A DNA stretch of 9,171 nt, from positions 1 through 9,171 of the forward strand of contig DATKCN010000040.1 in the NCBI GenBank assembly GCA_035513175.1, in the 5' to 3' direction. Below are positions 1-4,600 of this stretch, one piece after another. Within the stretch, counting starts at the first letter, position 1; each line of letters opens with the position of its first letter. The stretch is from DATKCN01 sp035513175. GTDB taxonomy: Bacteria > Chloroflexota > Chloroflexia > Thermomicrobiales > CFX8. The translations under genes were made by a program, and so were the position numbers. Below the pieces are notes generated by a model that saw only the letters and a list, made by a program, of their open reading frames with translations, made no database searches and was not told the origin of the DNA.

Positions 1-289
1 GACGGTGCAGAGCATCGAGCTGATCAACTCGCTGACCAACGGTGGCGCCGAGATGGCCAGCTACCCGTTGCCGATCTACCATGTAGCCATGCAACGCTTC
101 TTCACCTTCGTCGTGCCGCTGGCGTTCGTCTCCTACTTCCCGGCCCTCTACCTGCTGGACCGGCCGGAGGCGGGGGACTGGCCGGGCTGGATGCCCTTCG
201 CCTCGCCGTTGGCCGCGCTGGCCCTGGCGGCAACTGCCCGCCTGGCCTGGGGCTTCGGCGTGCGGCACTACCGCAGCACAGGGAGCTGA
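1..289 (+). CDS. ABC-2 type exporter permease, C-terminal part (COG3694-like)
   Basis: This is the last 95 or so residues of an inner-membrane permease subunit; the 5' part lies outside the window and the frame is open to the left edge. The segment has a conserved YPLPIYH motif followed by two hydrophobic stretches, FFTFVVPLAFVSYFPALYLL and a second around ASPLAALALAATARLAW. It ends in FGVRHYRSTGS. This ending, with FTFVVPLA and a terminal RHYxSTGS, is what I know from the COG3694 (DUF990-like, ABC-2 family) permeases, which are usually about 260 residues. These proteins pair with a second permease and a COG4586 ATPase, and such an ATPase is the next gene on the same strand. The exported substrate is unknown. 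The last codons contain GGGAG, a good ribosome-binding site for an ATG one base after the stop. Confidence 0.85.
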   Translation, partial: TVQSIELINSLTNGGAEMASYPLPIYHVAMQRFFTFVVPLAFVSYFPALYLLDRPEAGDWPGWMPFASPLAALALAATARLAWGFGVRHYRSTGS

Positions 290-290
290 G

Positions 291-470
291 ATGATCGACC
301 CCACCGTAGGGGCGCATGGCAATGCGCCCGGCCCGATGCCCAACCCCCTCGGATCGTGGCGAGCCGCCAGACACGACGCTGCCGATCCGAGGGAATGGCG
401 GTCAGCCGGGCGCATTGCCATGCGCCCCTACGTCGGGTGCGGTGGACCTGGGCGGGCGAGGCTCCCATGA
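291..470 (+). CDS. Short 59-codon bridging ORF built over a palindromic element (doubtful gene)
   Basis: An ATG one base after the permease stop has GGGAG five bases upstream. It opens a 59-codon frame (MIDPTVGAHGNAPG...) whose TGA overlaps the ATPase ATG in an ATGA arrangement. The frame passes through the whole 128-bp palindromic element at 305-432, and the product is Arg/Pro/Gly-rich with no recognisable domain. The geometry fits translational coupling of permease to ATPase across an inserted repeat. It could also be chance, since stop codons are rare at this GC content. I see no independent evidence that the peptide is functional. Confidence 0.3.
   Translation: MIDPTVGAHGNAPGPMPNPLGSWRAARHDAADPREWRSAGRIAMRPYVGCGGPGRARLP
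305..432. repeat. 128-bp palindromic MITE-like element with 28-bp perfect terminal inverted repeats
   Basis: Positions 305-332 are the exact reverse complement of 405-432. They begin CGTAGGGGCGCATGGC and end TGCGCCCGGC. A nested perfect 11-bp inverted pair (CCCTCGGATCG at 346-356, CGATCCGAGGG at 383-393) lies inside, so the transcript could fold into a long hairpin. The outer ends CGTAGGGG/CCCCTACG are shared with the elements at 1535-1782. I found no transposase and no convincing target-site duplication, so mobility is inference. Confidence 0.8.
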
Positions 471-1459
471 CCAACGACATCATCCACGTCGAGGGACTGT
501 CAAAAACCTTCCGCGTCGCGCGGCATCATCGCGGGTTCGGCGGGGCGCTGCGCAACCTGGTGTCGCGCGAGGGCCATGACGTGCGTGCCGTGGACGGCAT
601 CAGCTTCCGGGTGGCGCGCGGCGAGATGGTCGGCTACGCGGGTCCGAACGGGGCGGGCAAGAGCACGACGATCAAGATGCTGACCGGCATCCTGGTCCCC
701 AGCGGCGGCGAGGCGGTGGTGGACGGCCTCGTGCCGTGGCGGGAGCGGCGCACGCTGGCCTCCCGCATCGGGGTCGTCTTCGGGCAGCGCACCCAGTTGT
801 GGTGGGACCTGCCGCTGATCGAGTCGCTGGAGCTGCTGCGGCATGTCTACCGCGTGCCGAAGGCGCGTTTCGCCGCCAACCTGGCCGAGTTCCGCGAGAT
901 TCTGGAGCTGGACGGCTTCCTGAACACGCCGGTGCGCCAGCTCAGCCTGGGACAGCGCATGCGCGGCGATCTGACCGCCGCCCTGCTGCATGAGCCGCCC
1001 ATCCTGTATCTCGACGAGCCGACCATCGGGCTGGATGTCGTCGCCAAGGCCCGCATCCGCGAGTTCCTGCTGCGCGTCAACCGCGAGCGGCAGGTGACGG
1101 TGCTGCTGACGACGCACGACATGGCCGACATCGCGCACCTCTGTCCCCGCATGCTGATCATCGACCGGGGCCAACTGCTCTACGACGGCAGCGTCGAGGC
1201 CATCCGCAACGCCTACGGCACGGAGCGCACCCTGGTCGTCGATCTGGCGCTGGACGAGACGAGCGGCCCGCTGATCGTGCCTGGCGCGGTCGAGGCGCGC
1301 GCCGACGGCCCCCGCCGCTGGCTGCGCTTCCGCCGCGACGAGGTAACGGCCGCCGAGCTGATCGCAGCCGTCTCCGCCCGCTACCGCATCCACGACCTTA
1401 CATTGGAAGAACCGGACATCGAGGGGGTGGTGCGGCGAATGTATGAGACGAGGGAGTAG
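467..1459 (+). CDS. ABC transporter ATP-binding protein (COG4586-like)
   Basis: This 330-residue cytoplasmic ATPase drives the export complex with the preceding permease. Visible motifs are Walker A GPNGAGKST (59-67), Q-loop Gln107 in GVVFGQRTQLWWDLP, signature LSLGQ (159-163), Walker B ILYLDEP (179-185) and switch His217 in TTHD. The RTQLWWDLP segment after the Q-loop and the long C-terminal extension (about 245-330) are typical of COG4586 ATPases. The C-terminus LEEPDIEGVVRRMY is also typical. The frame stays open upstream to 356, but that extension would be encoded by the palindromic element. ATG 467 is preceded by GAGG at a 5-base spacing and gives the family-like start MTNDIIHVEGLSK. A second permease (COG4587) is expected and must lie outside the window. 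The substrate is unknown. Confidence 0.93.
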   Translation: MTNDIIHVEGLSKTFRVARHHRGFGGALRNLVSREGHDVRAVDGISFRVARGEMVGYAGPNGAGKSTTIKMLTGILVPSGGEAVVDGLVPWRERRTLASRIGVVFGQRTQLWWDLPLIESLELLRHVYRVPKARFAANLAEFREILELDGFLNTPVRQLSLGQRMRGDLTAALLHEPPILYLDEPTIGLDVVAKARIREFLLRVNRERQVTVLLTTHDMADIAHLCPRMLIIDRGQLLYDGSVEAIRNAYGTERTLVVDLALDETSGPLIVPGAVEARADGPRRWLRFRRDEVTAAELIAAVSARYRIHDLTLEEPDIEGVVRRMYETRE

Positions 1460-1473
1460 GGGACGGGGGTCGT

Positions 1474-1501
1474 AACGTGTAACGCGCAACGTGTGACGCG
1501 G
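1474..1501. repeat. Short heptamer array
   Basis: Four consecutive 7-bp units follow the ATPase stop: AACGTGT, AACGCGC, AACGTGT and GACGCGG. Units 1 and 3 are identical and the others are variants. The 7-bp register matches a second array at 3291-3333, which suggests a genome-wide heptamer family. No function is evident. Confidence 0.55.
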
Positions 1502-1534
1502 TGGGGCGGGACGCGTCCGGCAACCCTGATCCCG

Positions 1535-1606
1535 CGTAGGGGAGGTCCCGGGTGGCCTCCCGGTTTGGCCACCACGGCGCCCGGCATCTGACGACCAACG
1601 TGGCAC
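1535..1606. repeat. Partial or composite palindromic element arm, CGTAGGGGAGG family
   Basis: The segment starts CGTAGGGGAGG and continues through GGTGGCCTCCCGG. Its reverse complement aligns over roughly 65-70 bases with 1711-1782, sharing ACGTTGG, CCGGGAGGC and CCTCCCCTACG. It is thus an inverted copy of the right half of the next element. It has no closer partner arm of its own, so it may be a half element or the left end of a larger 1535-1782 composite. Confidence 0.6.
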
Positions 1607-1653
1607 ACGGCGCGAACCGGGCGGTGAGCAGCGGCGAGTGAGGGATCGTATCG

Positions 1654-1782
1654 CGTAGGGGAGGCCCCCGTGTGGCCTCCCGGGTCGGATACCCCGGCGG
1701 CCAGCAGCGTGATCGACGTTGGGCATCCCGCGCCCTGCCGCGTGGCGGCTAACCCGGGAGGCGACGCGGGGCCTCCCCTACG
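1654..1782. repeat. 129-bp palindromic MITE-like element
   Basis: The left end CGTAGGGGAGGCCCC, followed by GGCCTCCCGGGT, is matched with one or two gaps by the reverse complement of the right end (ACCCGGGAGGCGACGCGGGG, then CCTCCCCTACG). The terminal repeats are about 32 bp. Length and outer ends agree with the 128-bp element at 305-432, while the interior differs. I therefore treat them as members of one family of non-coding palindromic elements. Confidence 0.7.
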
Positions 1783-1800
1783 AAAGATGACGAGCGCCCG

Positions 1801-1823
1801 TCCCCGGCGCGGAGGGGGCCAGG
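1801..1823. repeat. GC-hairpin repeat, short copy
   Basis: TCCCCGGCGCGGAGGGGGCC shares the core CCCCGGCGCGG with the longer copies at 2457-2489 and 3550-3587. It lies 25 bases beyond the DUF2283 stop on the minus strand, so it could act as a weak terminator or an RNA 3'-end hairpin. The stem is imperfect and no T-run follows. Confidence 0.4.
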
Positions 1824-1847
1824 AGTGCGGCAGCACTTGTGCTGTTC

Positions 1848-2048
1848 TTACGCTACCTCGATCTCGATCTGCTTCAGGTTGGCGTTTGGCACGCGCTGCG
1901 AGGCGCGCAGGATCTCGATCGCGACAACCCGGCTCTCAGCATCGAAGTCGAAGACGACGCCCGGCTGGACCTCCTCGGATTCGAGCACGTCGGCCTCGAC
2001 GAGGATGATGTAGAGCGCGTCTGCTGCCTGATCGAAGTGGATTTTCAC
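1848..2048 (-). CDS. DUF2283 family small protein
   Basis: This 66-residue protein matches the DUF2283 pattern: an N-terminal VKIHFDQAADALYI, a central SEEVQPGVVFDFDAESRVVAIEIL and a short tail. The family's function is not established. Its members are often beside toxin-antitoxin or accessory genes. I chose the GTG at 2048-2046 because family members begin with K-I-x-Y/F-D just before the DALYI block, and AAGGA lies 11 bases upstream. A TTG at 2087 is also in frame but would add 13 atypical residues. The gene begins 32 bases after the stop of the upstream MNT gene on the same strand, so the two are probably co-transcribed. The position next to an MNT that lacks its own HEPN gene is unusual. 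Confidence 0.75.
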   Translation of the reverse strand: MKIHFDQAADALYIILVEADVLESEEVQPGVVFDFDAESRVVAIEILRASQRVPNANLKQIEIEVA

Positions 2049-2080
2049 TTGCGGCCTATTCCTTCGATCAACGTGCGGGA

Positions 2081-2377
2081 TCAACAAGCGGCAAACTGCA
2101 CCTCGGCCTCGCGCATGATATCCGTGAAGCGCTCCCGAGCCTGCGGCGCGTACATGTTCAGATCGACATCACGGCCCAGGATCGATTCAAGCTCACGTTC
2201 CATGTCAAACAGCTCCCAGCCGGGCGTATGTCCCGGCTCGAACTCGACCAGCACGTCAACGTCACTGTCGTCTCGAAAGTCGTCGCGCAGGACGGAGCCG
2301 AACAGCGCCAGCCAGCGAATGTGGTGCTTGCGGCAGAACGCCTCGACCTCGTCCCGTGGAATTGGTATGCGTGCCAT
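2081..2377 (-). CDS. MNT-domain minimal nucleotidyltransferase (MntA-like), copy 1
   Basis: This 98-residue protein has the minimal nucleotidyltransferase motif G27-S28-x10-D39-V-D41, with a third acidic residue D72 in the VDL stretch. Such proteins act as antitoxins of HEPN toxins by AMPylating them (the MntA/HepT system). The start is well supported: MARIPIPRDEVEAFC is shared with the second copy at 2904-3200, and AGGAG sits six bases before the ATG. No HEPN gene follows; DUF2283 comes next. The nearest HEPN gene ends 168 bases upstream, beyond a GC palindrome. The first 48 residues match copy 2 at 44 positions, while the remaining 50 match at only about half. It may be an orphan duplicate, an antitoxin shared with the nearby HEPN, or half of a new pair with DUF2283. 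Confidence 0.88.
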   Translation of the reverse strand: MARIPIPRDEVEAFCRKHHIRWLALFGSVLRDDFRDDSDVDVLVEFEPGHTPGWELFDMERELESILGRDVDLNMYAPQARERFTDIMREAEVQFAAC

Positions 2378-2456
2378 CGCGAGCTCCTGGTATCTGTCGC
2401 GTGAGAGCGAGTCGCCTGGTGGGTCCATGGTTGGGAATGATACGGGATGGACCTTT

Positions 2457-2489
2457 CCCCCCGGCCCCCTCCCCGGCGCGGCGAAGGGG
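2457..2489. repeat. GC-hairpin repeat, full copy
   Basis: The first 25 bases (2457-2481) are the exact reverse complement of 3558-3582. The element lies in the 168-base gap between the HEPN stop and the second MNT start on the minus strand. The stem CCCCTCCCCG/CGGCGAAGGGG is imperfect. It may end HEPN transcription or separate the two TA units. Confidence 0.6.
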
Positions 2490-2545
2490 TGTGCGGTGGC
2501 GCGCGGTTCGTCGCTCCCGGCAGGGCCGAGTGGAAGACGGGGCTG

Positions 2546-2917
2546 CTAGCCACGGATCGTCACGCGTCTTCGCCCGCGCCGAGAATCCGCTCCAGCTCGG
2601 CGATGGGCGATGAACGGAGGCAGGTTATTCTGAACCACATCCCACACGATACGGGGATCGATCGTGTCGTAACCATGGACGAGCCGGTTGCGCATGTCGA
2701 TCGCTCTCCGCCATGGAACGTCTGGATACGTGGCTCGGGTTTCGGGGCGAACGCGATCCGCAGCCTCCCCGATGATCTCGATCAGCTTGGTGAGCGCAAG
2801 GCGCAGGATTCTGTCGGATTCGATCTCTTCTGGCGCCTTGCCACTGGCGAACGCAACCGCCTCGCGAGCGCTGTCCAGCATGTGTCGCATCGGGACCGTA
2901 TCGTCACGCCGCGTCAA
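2546..2917 (-). CDS. HEPN domain RNase-type toxin (HepT/DUF86-like) with altered C-terminus
   Basis: This 123-residue all-helical HEPN protein is the expected toxin partner of the upstream MNT. The conserved Rx4HxY motif is present as R76-NRLV-H81-G-Y83. R and H form the RNase site, and the tyrosine is the residue that MntA AMPylates in characterised systems. The surrounding EIIGEAADRV, PWRRAIDMRNRL and VWDVVQNNLPPFIA are typical of DUF86/HepT. I chose a TTG start at 2917 because GGAGG lies six bases before it and LTRRDD is the usual family beginning; it overlaps the MNT stop by 14 bases, giving translational coupling. After A104 the reading frame is shifted by a 7-bp tandem duplication, so the normal tail is replaced by 19 Arg-rich residues. 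The catalytic core is intact, so activity may survive. Confidence 0.85.
   Translation of the reverse strand: MTRRDDTVPMRHMLDSAREAVAFASGKAPEEIESDRILRLALTKLIEIIGEAADRVRPETRATYPDVPWRRAIDMRNRLVHGYDTIDPRIVWDVVQNNLPPFIAHRRAGADSRRGRRRVTIRG
2599..2612. repeat. 7-bp tandem duplication (GGCGATG x2) within the HEPN gene
   Basis: Two exact adjacent copies of GGCGATG occupy 2599-2605 and 2606-2612. Removing one copy restores a frame reading AELERILGAGEDA followed by a TGA at 2562-2560. That is the normal type of end for a HepT/DUF86 protein. The duplication is therefore a probable recent frameshift mutation. Confidence 0.8.
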
Positions 2918-3200
2918 ACCACACCTCCGCCTCTGCAAGCACCTCGTCGCGGAAATAGCGGCTGAGTGATGCAGGTGTGTTCAGATCTGCCTTGCGACCC
3001 AGAATGTCGGAGAGTTCGCGCTCGATATCGAAGAACTCCCAGCCAACCCGATGGTCCGGCTCGAACTCAACCAGCACGTCGATGTCGCTGTCGTCGGTGA
3101 AGTCGTCGCGCAACACAGAGCCGAACAGCGCCAGCCAGCGAATGCGATGCCTGCGGCAGAACGCCTCGACCTCGTCCCGTGGAATTGGTATGCGCGCCAT
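2904..3200 (-). CDS. MNT-domain minimal nucleotidyltransferase antitoxin (MntA-like), copy 2
   Basis: This 98-residue protein has G27-S28-x10-D39-I-D41 and a third acidic D72 (ADL), the complete catalytic signature of the minimal nucleotidyltransferases. It directly precedes and overlaps the HEPN gene by 14 bases, the classic MNT-HEPN order. The expected role is to AMPylate the HEPN tyrosine and neutralise it. The ATG is preceded by AGGAG at an 8-base spacing. The frame continues upstream to 3260, but the N-terminal MARIPIPRDEVEAFC is shared with copy 1 and settles the start. The coding 5' half is about 90% identical in DNA to copy 1 (15 differences in 143 bases at 3058-3200), falling off toward the 3' end. 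Confidence 0.9.
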   Translation of the reverse strand: MARIPIPRDEVEAFCRRHRIRWLALFGSVLRDDFTDDSDIDVLVEFEPDHRVGWEFFDIERELSDILGRKADLNTPASLSRYFRDEVLAEAEVWFDAA

Positions 3201-3290
3201 GTGCCCCACTCCTGCCTGCCAGGCGGCGCAATGCATCCACCGCTCCGCCACCATCACCATGATACGAAATCACCCCCCGCTCTTCCCGCA

Positions 3291-3333
3291 GCCCCCAGCC
3301 CCCAGCCCCACCGCATCACGCATCACGAGTCAA
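3291..3333. repeat. Heptamer array and G-run tract on the minus strand
   Basis: GCCCCCA occurs twice in tandem, followed by GCCCCAC, then after one extra base GCATCAC twice and GAGTCAA. The 7-bp register is kept apart from that one base. On the minus strand the first part gives four G-runs separated by CT or CTGC, which could form a G-quadruplex. Confidence 0.6.
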
Positions 3334-3549
3334 ATCTTTCATCCCGAAAAGTGGCACAGAATTCGGCCCATCTTCCGTTCGGTACATTGACGGCAGGATG
3401 TCACCCCCGCCACAGCCCCCGGGTGCACACGGGAGAGGCTCCATCTCAGGCCAACCATCCCCCGTCACGAGATCAGAAACAGGTAACCCAACGAAGAACC
3501 AGTAAGAGTCCAGGCGCCTGGCATAGATCCACCAATCCAGCCACCTGCT

Positions 3550-3587
3550 CCCCCTCTCCGCGCCGGGGAGGGGGCCGGGGGGTGGGG
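3550..3587. repeat. GC-hairpin repeat directly after the UbiA gene, possible terminator
   Basis: The element ends one base before the UbiA stop codon (3588-3590). Read on the minus strand it forms CCCCCTC...GAGAGGGGG, with about ten pairs, one mismatch and a short GC loop. A 25-base core is identical to 2457-2481 in inverse orientation. It may protect or end the UbiA transcript, although no T-run follows. Confidence 0.55.
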
Positions 3588-4427
3588 TCACCCGCTCGCC
3601 ACCACCCAGCCACAACCCAGCACGACCGCGCTGGCCGTGAGGATCTGAAACAGGAAGGGACCAACGCGGGCAGGGGCACGACGATGCAGTACGAACGTTG
3701 TTGCAAACACCCCGGCAACCACCGCCCCCGCCAGCATCCCGGCCACCGGCCGCGAGCCGAACATCACCGACCCGGCGCCGGCGATCAGCGGCGAGGCGAA
3801 GGCGGCGGTCCACATCACGACGGTGGCCCAGCGCTCGCCCAGAAAGACGCCCAGGCCCCGCTCGCCGCGCTCGCGGTCGGCCTCGATGTCCGGCAGCACC
3901 TGCGCCAGGTGGATGGCGACGATCAGCAGCGCCCCGATGGGATAGAGCCACAGGTGGCGCGGCTGAAAGGCGTCCATCACCATCCAGGCCCAGATGGGCA
4001 CGATCGGCAGCGCGACCAGGTACGGCAGCCACGAGACGGGCGTGCGCTTGAGGCCCAGGTCGTAGGCCAGCCCGCCGCCGATGCCGATCGACAGCACCGC
4101 CAGCTCGGCCAGTCCCAGCAGTCCGCCCGCGATCAGCATCAGCAGCAACCCGAGGGCGGTCACGGTGAGCGCGGCGGCGGGGGAGACATCCCCGGCCGGG
4201 ATCGGCTTCCAGGGCTTGGCGACCGCGTCGGCCGCGCGGTCCATGTACTCGTTGAGCGCGCCGATGGCGAGCTGCCCGCCCAGCATGGCCAGCAACAGCA
4301 GCGCGAAGCGCCCGGCCGGGGGACGGCCATCCGCCGCGAGCAACCCGAACGCCGCCGTCGCCGCCACGACCACGAGCACCGCCCAGGCATGCGGCAGAAC
4401 CAGGTAGGCGCGGATCTTGCGGCGCAT
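3588..4427 (-). CDS. UbiA-family prenyltransferase
   Basis: This 279-residue polytopic membrane protein transfers a prenyl chain to an aromatic or similar acceptor, as UbiA, MenA and chlorophyll/haem synthases do. The first Asp-rich motif is N59-EYM-D63-RAA-D67 with a following KPWKPIPAG. The second is D180-IEA-D184-RERGERGLGV. Both bind the Mg-diphosphate. The GLAYDLGLKRTPVSWLPY segment before the middle helices is also family-typical. About eight or nine hydrophobic segments can be counted. ATG 4427 (MRRKIRAYLVLPHAW) places the first membrane helix at the usual distance. A longer frame to 4484 overlaps the promoter region. No clear ribosome-binding site precedes the ATG, but TACAAT lies six bases before it, suggesting a leaderless mRNA. 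The acceptor cannot be deduced and no quinone-pathway genes adjoin it. Confidence 0.9.
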   Translation of the reverse strand: MRRKIRAYLVLPHAWAVLVVVAATAAFGLLAADGRPPAGRFALLLLAMLGGQLAIGALNEYMDRAADAVAKPWKPIPAGDVSPAAALTVTALGLLLMLIAGGLLGLAELAVLSIGIGGGLAYDLGLKRTPVSWLPYLVALPIVPIWAWMVMDAFQPRHLWLYPIGALLIVAIHLAQVLPDIEADRERGERGLGVFLGERWATVVMWTAAFASPLIAGAGSVMFGSRPVAGMLAGAVVAGVFATTFVLHRRAPARVGPFLFQILTASAVVLGCGWVVASG

Positions 4428-4433
4428 CGGGCT

Positions 4434-4439
4434 ATTGTA
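4434..4439 (-). promoter_or_regulatory. Possible leaderless-transcript -10 element for the UbiA gene
   Basis: TACAAT on the minus strand ends six bases before the ATG at 4427, the spacing expected if transcription starts at or near the start codon. There is no good -35 match 16-18 bases further upstream and no Shine-Dalgarno sequence. Both fit a leaderless promoter, but the match is short. Confidence 0.35.
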
Positions 4440-4472
4440 GCCGTCAGGAGCGCGTCGCGGCGCTCGATCACC

Positions 4473-4501
4473 TTGACACGGCACGACTAAGGTTTTATCC
4501 T
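4473..4501 (+). promoter_or_regulatory. Sigma70-type promoter of the Hsp20 gene
   Basis: A perfect -35 TTGACA (4473-4478) is separated by 17 bases from TATCCT (4496-4501), which matches TATAAT at four positions. Transcription would start near 4508, leaving a leader of about 93 bases. No CIRCE or HAIR operator is visible in it. The position makes an ATG at 4502, in the same frame as Hsp20, unlikely to be the start. Confidence 0.7.
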
Positions 4502-4512
4502 ATGAGATGCAT

Positions 4513-4552
4513 GCTGGAGCGGGACGTGGTCGAGCGGTCAACGGGCTCCAGC
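4513..4552 (+). promoter_or_regulatory. Hairpin in the 5' leader of the Hsp20 mRNA
   Basis: GCTGGAGC (4513-4520) and GCTCCAGC (4545-4552) form a perfect 8-bp stem around a 24-base loop. A second small stem, CACAC/GTGTG, follows at about 4563-4580. The ribosome-binding site GAGGG (4591-4595) is not obviously paired. A thermometer role is possible for a heat-shock leader but not shown. Confidence 0.35.
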
Positions 4553-4600
4553 GCAATCAGGCACACACGCTGTGGTGTGATGGAGAGAACGAGGGAACGC

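Larger units (their letters stand above)
3201..3587. other. Gene-poor gap between the MNT-HEPN operon and the prenyltransferase gene
   Basis: No convincing gene lies here. The gap must contain the promoter of the MNT-HEPN operon, but I see no clear -35/-10 pair. It holds a heptamer array (3291-3333), a perfect 12-bp palindrome CCAGGCGCCTGG (3510-3521) and a GC-hairpin repeat (3550-3587). Open frames crossing it have no recognisable domains. Confidence 0.5.

Noticed and set aside
356..466. N-terminal extension of the ATPase by 37 codons.
   Set aside because: The extension is encoded by the palindromic element and is absent from the family; ATG 467 has a ribosome-binding site.
500..1726. A 408-codon open frame on the minus strand.
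   Set aside because: It lies opposite the ABC ATPase, which has all its motifs; the antisense product is low-complexity and without a domain.
2046..2087. TTG start at 2087 for DUF2283, overlapping the MNT stop.
   Set aside because: It would add 13 residues before the conserved family start; the GTG at 2048 fits better, though overlap coupling cannot be ruled out.
3291..3333. CRISPR-like array.
   Set aside because: The units are 7 bp with no spacers, and no cas gene is present.
3051..4490. A 479-codon open frame on the plus strand.
   Set aside because: It is antisense to the MNT and UbiA genes and runs through repeats; the product is His/Gln/Arg-rich with no domain.
4502..4600. Upstream in-frame ATG for Hsp20.
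   Set aside because: It abuts the -10 box, would lie before the transcription start, and adds residues not seen in the family.
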